From: Trueperaceae bacterium
GTDB lineage: Bacteria > Deinococcota > Deinococci > Deinococcales > Trueperaceae
Reading direction: 5' to 3'
Assembly: GCA_019454765.1 (NCBI GenBank)
Contig: JACFNR010000009.1
Span: forward strand, 20,027-74,815
Length of the DNA: 54,789 bases
The notes beneath the pieces were generated by a model that worked only from the letters and a program-made list of their open reading frames with translations, searched no databases and was not told the origin of the DNA. Below are positions 11,450 through 19,178 of the stretch, in pieces (the first letter of the stretch is position 1; every line of letters starts with the position of its first letter). Both the position numbers and the translations under genes were made by a program.

Positions 11450-12163
11450 TCAGTCGCCGCTGAGGGCGGCCTCGGAACCGACGGTGGCGTACAGCTCGTA
11501 GCCGACGAGCAGGTCGGCAGGGCTCTCCAGGGGGAGCGCGCCCGCCACCACGCGCACCACGACGGGCTCGCCACCCTCGAGCGGCGTGAGCGCCAGGAGC
11601 GTGCCGACGGCGTGCGTGCGCGACAGGACCTCGAAGCCCCGCAGCCCGCCGGAGACACCGACGCGCACGGTGCCGGCGGGCAACGTGAGCACCTCGAGCG
11701 TCACGCGCGCCACGCCCGCCCCGACCATGCCTATCGCCTCGGCGCCGGCGCGGGAGAGGTCGATGATCCTGCCGCCCTTGAACGGACCGCGGTCGTTGAT
11801 CCGGACGACGACGTTGCGCCCGTTCGTCTCGTTCGTGACCCTGACCAGGGTGTTGAAGGGCAGCTCGCGGTGCGCGGCGGTGAGCTGGCTGGGGTCGAAC
11901 ACTTCGCCGTTGGCGGTGCGCCGACCCGCGAACCCGGGGCCGTACCACGACGCCATGCCGGTCTGCGAGCCGGGCGCGGCGCGCGCGGCGAGCGTCGCGG
12001 GTTGGGCGCCGGAAGCGCCGTTACCGTTGGTGTCGGCCCGCACGACGCCGGGGGCGCAGCCGGCCAGCGCGAGCGCCGCCAGCAGGGCGAAGGCGGCGCC
12101 GGCCGACCTGACGGCACCGGCGGCACCGCCACTGTCGAGACGAGAGAGGGCGCGCATCAGCAC
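11450..12163 (-). CDS. rlpA: RlpA-like lipoprotein, septal/cell-wall lytic transglycosylase family
   Basis: Double-psi beta-barrel protein expected to cut peptidoglycan glycan strands. A hydrophobic signal with lipobox LALAGC lies near residues 30-40. The barrel runs from ASWYGPGFAGRRTANGE through LPFNTLVRVTN to VVVRINDRGPF and IIDLSRAGAEAIG, with the conserved His and Asp. There is no SPOR domain; about 65 C-terminal residues are unassigned. GTG at 12163 is preferred because TAGCAT precedes it by five bases (leaderless pattern); ATG at 12157, two codons later, is the alternative. Confidence 0.85.
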   Translation of the reverse strand: MLMRALSRLDSGGAAGAVRSAGAAFALLAALALAGCAPGVVRADTNGNGASGAQPATLAARAAPGSQTGMASWYGPGFAGRRTANGEVFDPSQLTAAHRELPFNTLVRVTNETNGRNVVVRINDRGPFKGGRIIDLSRAGAEAIGMVGAGVARVTLEVLTLPAGTVRVGVSGGLRGFEVLSRTHAVGTLLALTPLEGGEPVVVRVVAGALPLESPADLLVGYELYATVGSEAALSGD

Positions 12164-12168
12164 CGTCA

Positions 12169-12174
12169 ATGCTA
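12169..12174 (-). promoter_or_regulatory. Leaderless-type -10 element of rlpA
   Basis: TAGCAT on the minus strand, five bases before the GTG at 12163. No ribosome site is present between it and the start. Confidence 0.45.
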
Positions 12175-12260
12175 AGCGCGCCCGTCCCTCGTTTGATGTG
12201 AGAAGCGTTAGTCGGCTCTTCCCGGCTGCTGGGGGTCCAAGACCGCGCCCCCGGCCACGT

Positions 12261-12431
12261 TCAGGCCCAGGTGCGGCGCGCCAGCTCCTTCTGGCAGACG
12301 ACGAACGCCTCGTAGTCGTCGATCTGGGCGCTGCCGTCGGTGATGGCACCCTCGCAGCGGGAGATGATCTCGCTGAGTTCCTCGTTGCTGAGGTAGCGCA
12401 CGTCCTTGCCTTGCGGTCGTTCCTGGAGCAT
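12261..12431 (-). CDS. Small acidic hypothetical protein, 56 residues
   Basis: Reads MLQERPQGKDVRYLSNEELS through ISRCEGAITDGSAQIDDYEAF to the end CQKELARRTWA. It is not recognised. The composition is balanced and helix-forming, unlike the Arg/Pro/Ala-rich shadow frames in this genome, which argues for a real gene. Two Cys residues are 21 apart, so a metal site is not evident. A weak AGGTGAAG precedes the ATG. It lies alone between rlpA and tatD with its stop 98 bases from the rlpA start. Existence is likely; function unknown. Confidence 0.55.
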   Translation of the reverse strand: MLQERPQGKDVRYLSNEELSEIISRCEGAITDGSAQIDDYEAFVVCQKELARRTWA

Positions 12432-12740
12432 CTGGTCTTCACCTGGCCTCTCTGCTTGCTCGGAATCAGCGCCCTCGCCTGGCGGTGGAGGGGCGCCCCC
12501 TTGTGGCTGAGCAGAAGGTAGCAGCGGCCCTATTACAGAAGTCTCACACCGGACTCAGGATGGCGGCCGCACCAGGGCGCGGACCACGGCGCGCGCGTGG
12601 GTGACGACGCTAACGCAGATGAGAGGCGCTCATGCTCCGCCGGCGTCTGGGGGCGTGGCGGATCCTGGCGGGTGCGGCCCGGAGCGCCGCCGCGAGCCGG
12701 GGACACGCCCGCGGGCGCCTCGCGGCGGTAACGTGCTGGC
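12432..12740. other. Intergenic region between the 56-residue ORF and tatD
   Basis: 309 bases upstream of two divergent genes. It holds the TAACGT -10 candidate of tatD at its right edge and, on the minus strand, AT-richer sequence around 12521-12545 (TAATAG, TACCTT) that may contain the promoter of the small ORF. A plus-strand ORF of about 40 codons from near 12621 overlaps the tatD start and looks random. Nothing else was recognised. Confidence 0.4.
12729..12734 (+). promoter_or_regulatory. Leaderless-type -10 element of tatD
   Basis: TAACGT, six bases before the GTG at 12741; no ribosome site between them. Confidence 0.4.
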
Positions 12741-13520
12741 GTGACCGACAGCCATTGCCATCTCGACAGGTGTGACGACCCTGCCGCCGCCGTCGATCAG
12801 TCGCTCGCCGCCATCGTCACCGTGGGCACCGACGCAGAGCGCAGCCGCGCCGCCGTGGCCGCCGCCGAACGACACCCCAACGTCTACGCGGCGGTGGGGG
12901 TGCACCCCAACGACGCGAGCCTCGCCGCCGACCCGGCGGTGCGCGCCGCCGTGGCCGAGCTGGCCAGGCACCCGCTCGTGGTGGCCATCGGCGAGACCGG
13001 CTTCGACCGCTACTGGGAGGACGAGACGCCCGCGTCGCAACTGGCGGCGTTCGAGTGGCAGCTCGAGCTGGCCCGCGACGTGGACAAGCCACTCGTCCTG
13101 CACGTGCGCGACAAGCAGGGTCAGGAGGGCGCCGCGCTCGCGGCGGCCGCCGCCCTCCGCGCCGGCGGTTACGGCAAGGGCATGCTGCACTGCTTCGGCG
13201 GCCATACCGGCCTGCTCGAGGTCGGCCTGGAGCTCGGCTGGATGGTGTCGTTCGCAGGGAACCTGACCTACAAGAGCGCGGCGGACCTGCGCAGTCTGGC
13301 CGCGCGGGTGCCCCTCGACCGGCTCCTCGTCGAGACGGACAGCCCCTACCTCGCGCCCGTTCCGCACCGCGGCAAGCCGAACGTCCCCGCCAACGTCCGC
13401 CACACGGCCGCGCTGCTCGCCCAGGTGGTCGAGGCCACCCCCACGGAGCTCGAGGCCGTGCTCGACGCCAACGCCGAGCGCTTCTTCGGCTTCGCCGCCG
13501 CGCGCGCGGCGGCGGCGTAG
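12741..13520 (+). CDS. tatD: TatD-family metal-dependent DNase
   Basis: Amidohydrolase-fold nuclease (YcfH/TatD), acting as a 3'-5' exonuclease or deoxyribonuclease in repair. The 259 residues carry the metal ligands of the family: DSHCHLD at the N-terminus, IGETGFD (catalytic Glu), LHVRD, LHCFGG and ETDSPYLAP. Length matches the family. Starts at GTG 12741 after a TANNNT-N6 element. The next gene begins 10 bases after the stop. Confidence 0.93.
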   Translation: MTDSHCHLDRCDDPAAAVDQSLAAIVTVGTDAERSRAAVAAAERHPNVYAAVGVHPNDASLAADPAVRAAVAELARHPLVVAIGETGFDRYWEDETPASQLAAFEWQLELARDVDKPLVLHVRDKQGQEGAALAAAAALRAGGYGKGMLHCFGGHTGLLEVGLELGWMVSFAGNLTYKSAADLRSLAARVPLDRLLVETDSPYLAPVPHRGKPNVPANVRHTAALLAQVVEATPTELEAVLDANAERFFGFAAARAAAA

Positions 13521-13530
13521 GGGGTCCGAC

Positions 13531-14427
13531 GTGGACGACGCACCACAGTTCGTCGACGAGTCGACCTACGTCGAGGCGCCCGGCGCGGAGCTGTTCGCGG
13601 AGCAGGTCGGGCCGGTCGCCGCCCCCGCCGTCTACTACCTGCACGGCGGCCCGGGCTACTCCAGCCACTCCTTCAAGGAGCTGATGGGCGACGACCTGGG
13701 CGCCTGGCGCATGATCTACGCCGACGTGCGCGGCGGCGGCCGGTCGTACGCCGCGGCGGGCACCGCCGCCGACCCGGCAACCCTGGCCGACGACGTGGCG
13801 ACCGTGCTCGACGCCCTAGGGGTGGGCAGCGCGGTCCTACTGGGCCACGGCTTCGGAGCGCTCATCGCCGTCCGGGCGGCGCTCGCTCACCCGGAGCGGG
13901 TGACGGGCCTCGTCCTGGTCAACCCGTGGCTGTCGCTGCCGCTCCTCGCGCGGCGGCTGCTCGCCGCCGCCGAGGTGGCGGCCGGCATCGAGGCGGCGTC
14001 GACCGCGGGCGCGGCCGACGGCGACGCCGCCGCCACCGCCGACGCCGCCTTCGCCCTCGTGAACCCCAAGGCGCTCTTCGACGCCCTCGAGTTCCCCACG
14101 CCCGCTGCCAGGCTGCGCCTCGAGCACGTCGACGCGGAGGCGCTCCTCGGGCCGCAGGAGGAGGACGCCTCCGACGAGGTGTGGCACCTCGAGGTCCTCG
14201 ACCGCCTTGGCGAGCTCGAGCTCACGGGCATCAAGACGGTGATCCTGGCGGGCGTGAACGACGGCACCTCGTACCCGGAGCAGGTCGAGGCGGCGTTGCC
14301 GCTCGTCCCCAGCGGCCTCGTCAGCCTTGTGCCGGGGGGGCACTACCCGTGGCTCGACGACCCGGAGACCTTCACCGAGGTCCTGCAGCTGGCGCTCGAT
14401 GACCTGACGGCGGACGCGGCGTCGTGA
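13531..14427 (+). CDS. Alpha/beta-hydrolase fold protein, nucleophile Ser replaced by Gly
   Basis: The 298 residues resemble proline iminopeptidase-type hydrolases: the oxyanion block LHGGPGYSS (38-45), DVRGGGRS (65-72), and a C-terminal GGHYPWLDDP with the catalytic His. The nucleophile elbow reads GHGFG (105-109) where the family has GHSFG, so position 107 is Gly (codon GGC). An Ala/Asp-rich linker occupies the lid region at about 155-178. Without the Ser nucleophile a classic esterase or peptidase reaction is not expected; a binding role or another reaction is possible. GTG start following TAGGGGG. Confidence 0.8.
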   Translation: MDDAPQFVDESTYVEAPGAELFAEQVGPVAAPAVYYLHGGPGYSSHSFKELMGDDLGAWRMIYADVRGGGRSYAAAGTAADPATLADDVATVLDALGVGSAVLLGHGFGALIAVRAALAHPERVTGLVLVNPWLSLPLLARRLLAAAEVAAGIEAASTAGAADGDAAATADAAFALVNPKALFDALEFPTPAARLRLEHVDAEALLGPQEEDASDEVWHLEVLDRLGELELTGIKTVILAGVNDGTSYPEQVEAALPLVPSGLVSLVPGGHYPWLDDPETFTEVLQLALDDLTADAAS

Positions 14428-14459
14428 ACGGCGCCCCGCCGCGCCGCGCCGGCGCGTGC

Positions 14460-14465
14460 TACCCT
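14460..14465 (+). promoter_or_regulatory. Leaderless-type -10 element of the YqeG-like gene
   Basis: TACCCT, six bases before the GTG at 14472. It supports that start over the GTG at 14424, which overlaps the previous stop. Confidence 0.45.
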
Positions 14466-14471
14466 CCGCGG

Positions 14472-14975
14472 GTGCTGCAACCCGACGAGAGGGTCGCCTC
14501 GGTGCACGAGGTCACGCCGCGCTGGCTGGCGGAGCGCGGCCTGGACGGGCTCCTCGTCGACCTCGACGACACGTTGCTCCCCGCGGCCGCCGAGCGCGTG
14601 GACGAGAGCGTCTACGCCTGGTTCCATGGGCTGAGAGAGGCGGGCGTGCGGCTGGCGATACTATCCAACGGCGAGACGGGGCGTGTCAGGGCGGTGAGCG
14701 AGGCGGCCGGCGTTCCGGCGCTGGCGCTAGCCGGCAAGCCGTTCGGCCGGGCGTTCAAGCGCGGCCTGCGCCTCATCGACCTGCCGGCCCACCGGACGGC
14801 CATGGTGGGCGACCAGTTGTTCACCGACGTGCTCGGCGCCAAGCGCGCCGGACTCAGCGCCGTCCTGGTGACGCCACTGTCGCCGGGTAAACTTCCTCAT
14901 ACCAGGCTCGCCAGGCGACTGGAAAGATGGGTGTTGGGCTGTGCGAAGCGAGGAGAGATGAGCGAGGACAGATGA
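14472..14975 (+). CDS. YqeG-like HAD-superfamily phosphatase
   Basis: HAD IIIA phosphatase of 167 residues with motif I VDLDDTLLP, motif II ILSNGE, a motif III lysine in AGKPFGRAFKRGL and motif IV MVGDQLFTDVLGAKRAG. These match YqeG/Gep4-type enzymes, related to phosphatidylglycerophosphatases; the substrate here is unknown. The GTG at 14472 is chosen over GTG 14424 because homology starts around VASVHEVTPRWL and TACCCT lies six bases upstream. The stop overlaps the pilB ATG as ATGA. Confidence 0.85.
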   Translation: MLQPDERVASVHEVTPRWLAERGLDGLLVDLDDTLLPAAAERVDESVYAWFHGLREAGVRLAILSNGETGRVRAVSEAAGVPALALAGKPFGRAFKRGLRLIDLPAHRTAMVGDQLFTDVLGAKRAGLSAVLVTPLSPGKLPHTRLARRLERWVLGCAKRGEMSEDR

Positions 14976-17635
14976 CCGTGGCCGTCCTATCGATCGGCGA
15001 CAAGAGGCTCGGGGCAGTGCTGCTCGAGCGCGGCTTCGTCACCGACGACGCATTGCAGCAAGCCATCGCGCGCCACGCGGAGGTGGGGGGTCGGCTCGCC
15101 GACATCCTCGTCAACCTCGGCATCCTCTCCGAGCAGCGCATCGCGCGGGCCGTGGAGGAGTCGATCGGCATCCCGCTCGTCAACCTGCCGCGCGTCGACA
15201 TCATGGCCGACTCCCTGGCGAAGGTGCCGGCCGAGCTGGCCGCTGAGTTGCGCGCCGTGCCGTTCGCCATCGACCAGGACCGCCTCCGTGTCGCGTTCGT
15301 CGACCCGCTCGACGCGCTCGCCATCGAGGAGGTGGAGGACGCCTCCGGTTGCCTCGTCGAGCCGTACCTCGCGCTGCAGAAGGAGATGCAGTGGGCGCTG
15401 GCCACCTACTACCCGGAGCTGGGGCTCGAGCCGCCCGTCGACCTCGAGATCGACCCGTCGCAGCGCCTCGGCAACCTGGCGGTGAGCGCCGGCTTCCTGA
15501 CGGCCGCGCAACTGAACGAGGCCATCGAGGAGCAGCAGCGCACCGGCGGCCTGTTGGGCCGCATCCTGGTGGCGCACTCGCACCTGAGTGAGGAGCAGCT
15601 CACGCGGCTCCTCGCCGAACAGTACGGGCTGCCGTTCGTGGCCGAGCTCTCCGACGAGCCGGCGACGGAGAAGCTGGCGGCCAACCTGCTCAGGCTCGAC
15701 GCCGTGCAGTTCTCGGCCGTGCCGTACCGCATGGACGGCTCGACGCTCGTGATGGCCATCGCCGACCCGCGCCGCATGGCCGACGTCGAGTCGATCGTGC
15801 CCGGCGAGGTGTCGTTCGTGGCGACCCCCGGACCCGAGGTGCAGGCGCGCATCGACGAGATGTACGCCCAGGACCAGGGCAGGTTGGGCGAGACGCTGCT
15901 CCAGAACCGCCGCCTCAAGCGGGAGCAGCTGAGGCGGGCGCTGGAGGAGCAGGCGCGGCTCGGACGCATCAAGCCGCTCGGTGAGATCCTCGTGGACCTC
16001 GGCTACGTCACGCAGTCGGACGTGGACGAGGCGCTCAACAAGCAGCGCTCCGGTGGGGGACGCCTCGAGGACACCCTCGTGCAGTCGGGCAAGATCAGCC
16101 CCGACATGCTGGCGCGCAGCCTCGCCATGCAGCTCGGCTTCGAGTTCATCGAGGAGAACACGCGCATCGACCCTTACGCGGTGAGCCTCGTGCCCGAGCC
16201 GACGGCCAGGCGCTACTCGGCCATGCCCGTGCGCCTCGACGGCGACGTGCTCGTCGTGGCCATGAAGGACCCGCGGCACGTGTTCGCCCTCGACGACATC
16301 CACCTGATCACGGGCCGCGAGATCCGCCCGGCCGTGGCCACCGAGGAGTCCCTCACGCGCATGCTCAACCGGTTCTACCGGGAGGGCACCGACATGGAGG
16401 AGCTCGCCAAGGCGGTGGTCGAGGAGGTCGGCGCCGGGGCGGCGCAGGAGTCGGAAGACACGAGCGCCATCGACGACAACGCGCTCGTCAAGGTCGTCAA
16501 CAACATCATCCGCGAAGCGATCATCAACGACATCTCCGACATCCACATCGAGCCGCGCCCCGACAAGGTCATCGTGCGCGTGCGCAAGGACGGCACCCTG
16601 CGCGAGTACATGACCATGCCGAAGGTGACCGCGCCGGCGCTGTCGTCGCGCATCAAGATCATGGGCGGGCTGAACATCGCGGAGCGGCGCCTGCCGCAGG
16701 ACGGGCGCGTCAGGTTCCGCGACAAGAACGTCGAGGTCGACCTGCGCCTCTCCACCCTGCCCACCGTGTACGGCGAGAAGTCGGTCATGCGCCTCCTGCG
16801 CAAGGCGACCGACATCCCCGAGATCGAGCAGCTCGGCTTCGCGGACTACAACTACCAGCGCTTCACGGACGTCATCCAGAAGCCGTACGGCATGTTCCTC
16901 ATCACGGGCCCCACGGGTTCGGGCAAGTCGTTCACGACCTTCTCCATCCTCAAGCGGCTGGCCACGCCGGAGGTGAACGTCACCACCATCGAGGACCCCG
17001 TCGAGTACGAGATCCCCGGCATCAACCAGACGCAGGTGAACGTCAAGGCGGGCCTCGACTTCGCGCGGGCGCTGCGCTCGTTCCTGCGCCAGGACCCGGA
17101 CATCATCATGGTCGGCGAGATCCGCGACCACGAGACGGCCAAGATCTCGATGGAGGCCGCCCTCACGGGTCACCTGCTCATCGCCACGCTGCACACCAAC
17201 GACTCCGCCGGCGCCATCACGCGCCTGCAGGAGATGGGCATCGAGCCGTTCAACGTGTCGGCGTCGCTCATCGGCGTCTTGGCGCAGCGCCTCGTCAGGC
17301 GCGTGTGCCGCGAGTGCAAGGTGGCGTCGACGCCGGACCCCGAGGTGCTCAGGCGGCTGGGTCTCACCGAGCGCGAGACGGCCGGCAAGAGCCTCTTCCG
17401 CGGCGTGGGGTGCGAGAAGTGCGGCGGCAGCGGCTACAACGGTCGTTACGCCATCCACGAGCTGCTGGTGGTCGACGACGAGATCGAGAAGGCGATCGTG
17501 CAGGAGGCGTCCACCTTCGAACTGCGCGAGTTGGCCATCAAGCGCGGCATGAAGTCGCTGCGCGACGACGGCATCAACAAGGCGTTCCAGGGGATCACCA
17601 CGCTCGAAGAGGTGCTGGCCCGCACCGCCGAGTGA
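14972..17635 (+). CDS. pilB: Type IV pilus extension ATPase PilB (Thermus PilF-like)
   Basis: Cytoplasmic hexameric motor that powers pilin assembly and, in Thermus, DNA uptake. The 887 residues consist of three N-terminal GspE/MshEN-type modules (starting near RLGAVLLERGFVTD, RLGNLAVSAGFLTAAQL and RLGETLLQNRRLKREQL with further LGEILVDLGYV), then the GspE ATPase with Walker A GPTGSGKS (646-653), Asp box, Walker B IIMVGEIRDHETA and His box LIATLHTND, and a zinc site (CREC and CEKCGGSGY). Length and triple module match T. thermophilus PilF (889 residues), whose modules bind cyclic di-GMP. ATGA overlap with the preceding gene. Confidence 0.95.
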   Translation: MTVAVLSIGDKRLGAVLLERGFVTDDALQQAIARHAEVGGRLADILVNLGILSEQRIARAVEESIGIPLVNLPRVDIMADSLAKVPAELAAELRAVPFAIDQDRLRVAFVDPLDALAIEEVEDASGCLVEPYLALQKEMQWALATYYPELGLEPPVDLEIDPSQRLGNLAVSAGFLTAAQLNEAIEEQQRTGGLLGRILVAHSHLSEEQLTRLLAEQYGLPFVAELSDEPATEKLAANLLRLDAVQFSAVPYRMDGSTLVMAIADPRRMADVESIVPGEVSFVATPGPEVQARIDEMYAQDQGRLGETLLQNRRLKREQLRRALEEQARLGRIKPLGEILVDLGYVTQSDVDEALNKQRSGGGRLEDTLVQSGKISPDMLARSLAMQLGFEFIEENTRIDPYAVSLVPEPTARRYSAMPVRLDGDVLVVAMKDPRHVFALDDIHLITGREIRPAVATEESLTRMLNRFYREGTDMEELAKAVVEEVGAGAAQESEDTSAIDDNALVKVVNNIIREAIINDISDIHIEPRPDKVIVRVRKDGTLREYMTMPKVTAPALSSRIKIMGGLNIAERRLPQDGRVRFRDKNVEVDLRLSTLPTVYGEKSVMRLLRKATDIPEIEQLGFADYNYQRFTDVIQKPYGMFLITGPTGSGKSFTTFSILKRLATPEVNVTTIEDPVEYEIPGINQTQVNVKAGLDFARALRSFLRQDPDIIMVGEIRDHETAKISMEAALTGHLLIATLHTNDSAGAITRLQEMGIEPFNVSASLIGVLAQRLVRRVCRECKVASTPDPEVLRRLGLTERETAGKSLFRGVGCEKCGGSGYNGRYAIHELLVVDDEIEKAIVQEASTFELRELAIKRGMKSLRDDGINKAFQGITTLEEVLARTAE

Positions 17636-17685
17636 CGCTAACGGGGGCGGCCGCGACGGGCGCCCGGCCGAGAGGACGATAGACG

Positions 17686-18888
17686 ATGGCAGACCAGATC
17701 CGTTCCACGCAGATCCAAGCGGACATTGTCGACCTGCTCAAGCTGGCCATCGAGCGGCGCGCCTCCGACCTGCTCCTCACCGTCGGCTTGCCCCCGATGC
17801 TGCGCCTCGACGGCGAGTGGCGCCCCACCGAGTACGAGGTGCTCACCGCCACAATGACGCGGCGCCTCATGTACGCGCTCATGGACGAGAAGAAGCAGCG
17901 GAACTTCGAGGAGCGCAAGGACCTCGACTTCTCCTTCAGCCTCTCCGGCCACGGGCGCTTCCGCGTCAACGTCTTCATGCAGCGCGGCTCGGTCGGCGGC
18001 GTCATGCGCACCATCGCCGACGAGGTGCTCACCTTCTCTGACCTCGGGTTGCCGCAGGAGGTGGCCGAGGTGGCCCGCTACCCGCGCGGGCTCGTGCTGG
18101 TGACGGGCCCAACGGGCTCCGGCAAGTCGACCACTCTCGCCACCATGCTGGACCTCATCAACACGGAGTACGCCAAGCACATCGTCACCATCGAGGACCC
18201 CATCGAGTTCTTCCACCGGCACAAGACCTCGATCGTGAACCAGCGCGAGGTGGGCGAGGACACCGCCGGCTTCCAGGCCGCGCTGCGCAGCGTGCTGCGT
18301 CAGGCCCCCGACGTCATCCTCGTGGGCGAGATGCGCGACTTCGAGACGATCGGCGCCGCCGTGACGGCCGCCGAGACCGGTCACCTCGTGATGGGCACCC
18401 TCCACACCAACACGGCGTCCGAGGCCATCGATCGCATCATCGACGTCTTCCCAGAGGCGCAGCAGGCGCAGGTGCGCGTGCAGCTCGCCAACAACCTGCA
18501 GGCCATCCTGACGCAGCAGCTCATCCCGCGCGCCAGCGGCGACGGCCGCGTGCTCGCCTACGAGTTCCTCCTGGCCACGGCGGCGGTGCGGAACCTGATC
18601 CGCGAGGGCAAGACGCACCAGATCCCGGCCCAGATCCAGATGGGCGGGCAGGCGGGCATGGTGACCATGGACGCCAGCCTCGCGGAACTCCACCTGCGGC
18701 GCGCCATCAGCTTCGAGCAGGGCCTGGCCCGCGCCGTCGACCAGAAGGAGTTCGAGCGCCTCGTCAGCACGGGCGGCCACGCGCAAGGCGCGGTGGCGCC
18801 CTCGGGCCCGCGAGCGGCCACGCCGCCCACGCCGCCCGCCGGCGGGCGCGGCGCGCCGCCCCAACTGGGCCGCAGCGGCCGCGGTTGA
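17686..18888 (+). CDS. pilT: Type IV pilus retraction ATPase
   Basis: Hexameric ATPase that depolymerises pili (twitching, DNA uptake). The 400 residues have the PAS-like N-terminal domain (ASDLLLTVGLPPMLRLDG), Walker A GPTGSGKS (141-148), Asp box EDPIEF, Walker B VILVGEMRD, His box GTLHTNTA and the AIRNLI-like segment (AAVRNLIREGKTHQ). A tail of about 35 residues rich in Ala, Pro and Gly follows the usual end. ATG preceded by GAGGA. It lies 50 bases after pilB and is probably cotranscribed. Confidence 0.95.
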   Translation: MADQIRSTQIQADIVDLLKLAIERRASDLLLTVGLPPMLRLDGEWRPTEYEVLTATMTRRLMYALMDEKKQRNFEERKDLDFSFSLSGHGRFRVNVFMQRGSVGGVMRTIADEVLTFSDLGLPQEVAEVARYPRGLVLVTGPTGSGKSTTLATMLDLINTEYAKHIVTIEDPIEFFHRHKTSIVNQREVGEDTAGFQAALRSVLRQAPDVILVGEMRDFETIGAAVTAAETGHLVMGTLHTNTASEAIDRIIDVFPEAQQAQVRVQLANNLQAILTQQLIPRASGDGRVLAYEFLLATAAVRNLIREGKTHQIPAQIQMGGQAGMVTMDASLAELHLRRAISFEQGLARAVDQKEFERLVSTGGHAQGAVAPSGPRAATPPTPPAGGRGAPPQLGRSGRG

Positions 18889-18926
18889 GGGCGCGCCGCG
18901 GCGCCGCCTCCCGCGGCGCCCCCAAC

Positions 18927-18955
18927 TTGACGCTCACCGGCGCCGCTCATATACT
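18927..18955 (+). promoter_or_regulatory. leu operon promoter
   Basis: TTGACG (18927-18932), 17 bases, TATACT (18950-18955): the best sigma-70-type promoter in the window. The leader ATG begins seven bases later, so the transcript should start at or next to it. Confidence 0.85.
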
Positions 18956-18962
18956 TCGCCGC

Positions 18963-19061
18963 ATGACCCGCTTGCGTCGGCAGAGCGTTCGGTGCGTGCG
19001 GCGGCGCCTGGCCCAGATCCAGGCGCGGGCCGTGGTGCTCCTAGCTCGGCGGGCGGCGTGA
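18963..19061 (+). CDS. leuL: leu leader peptide with Val-Val-Leu-Leu control codons
   Basis: A 32-residue ORF in the 290-base gap between pilT and leuC. It is Arg-rich, starting MTRLRRQSVRCVRRRL; codons 24-27 are GTG GTG CTC CTA (Val Val Leu Leu), including CTA, which is scarce in this GC-rich genome. Further Leu codons are at positions 4 and 16. Together with the strong hairpin 46 bases downstream this is the arrangement of a branched-chain amino-acid attenuator. No ribosome site precedes the ATG, which sits about at the predicted transcription start. Confidence 0.8.
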   Translation: MTRLRRQSVRCVRRRLAQIQARAVVLLARRAA

Positions 19062-19106
19062 GCAGGCGCTGACGCGGCCCAGCAGGCCGCAGCGACCGAT
19101 AGCTTC

Positions 19107-19140
19107 ACGACCCCCGGCCTCACCCGCGGCTGGGGGTCGT
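19107..19140 (+). terminator. leu attenuator hairpin
   Basis: ACGACCCCC (19107-19115) pairs perfectly with GGGGGTCGT (19132-19140); the stem can extend inward by four more pairs including one G-U. The pyrimidine run CCTCTTCC follows. A separate 6-bp hairpin (GCGGCC 19074-19079 / GGCCGC 19085-19090) lies between the leader stop and the terminator and may take part in an alternative fold. Position between leader and leuC fits an attenuator. Confidence 0.7.
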
Positions 19141-19178
19141 CCTCTTCCACCACGGCGGGCAGCAGACAGGAAGGTCCC

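Noticed and set aside
12621-12745. Short plus-strand ORF upstream of tatD as another leader peptide
   Set aside because: No run of a regulated amino acid, no hairpin tied to it, and it overlaps the tatD start; looks random.
14424-14471. GTG at 14424 as the start of the YqeG-like gene
   Set aside because: Possible by GTGA overlap, but the added residues look non-conserved and a TANNNT-N6 element supports GTG 14472. Not fully excluded.
14987-17458. 823-codon minus-strand ORF opposite pilB
   Set aside because: A shadow frame of a clear pilB gene; composition rich in Arg, His, Asp, Val with no motif. Long antisense frames are expected at this GC content.
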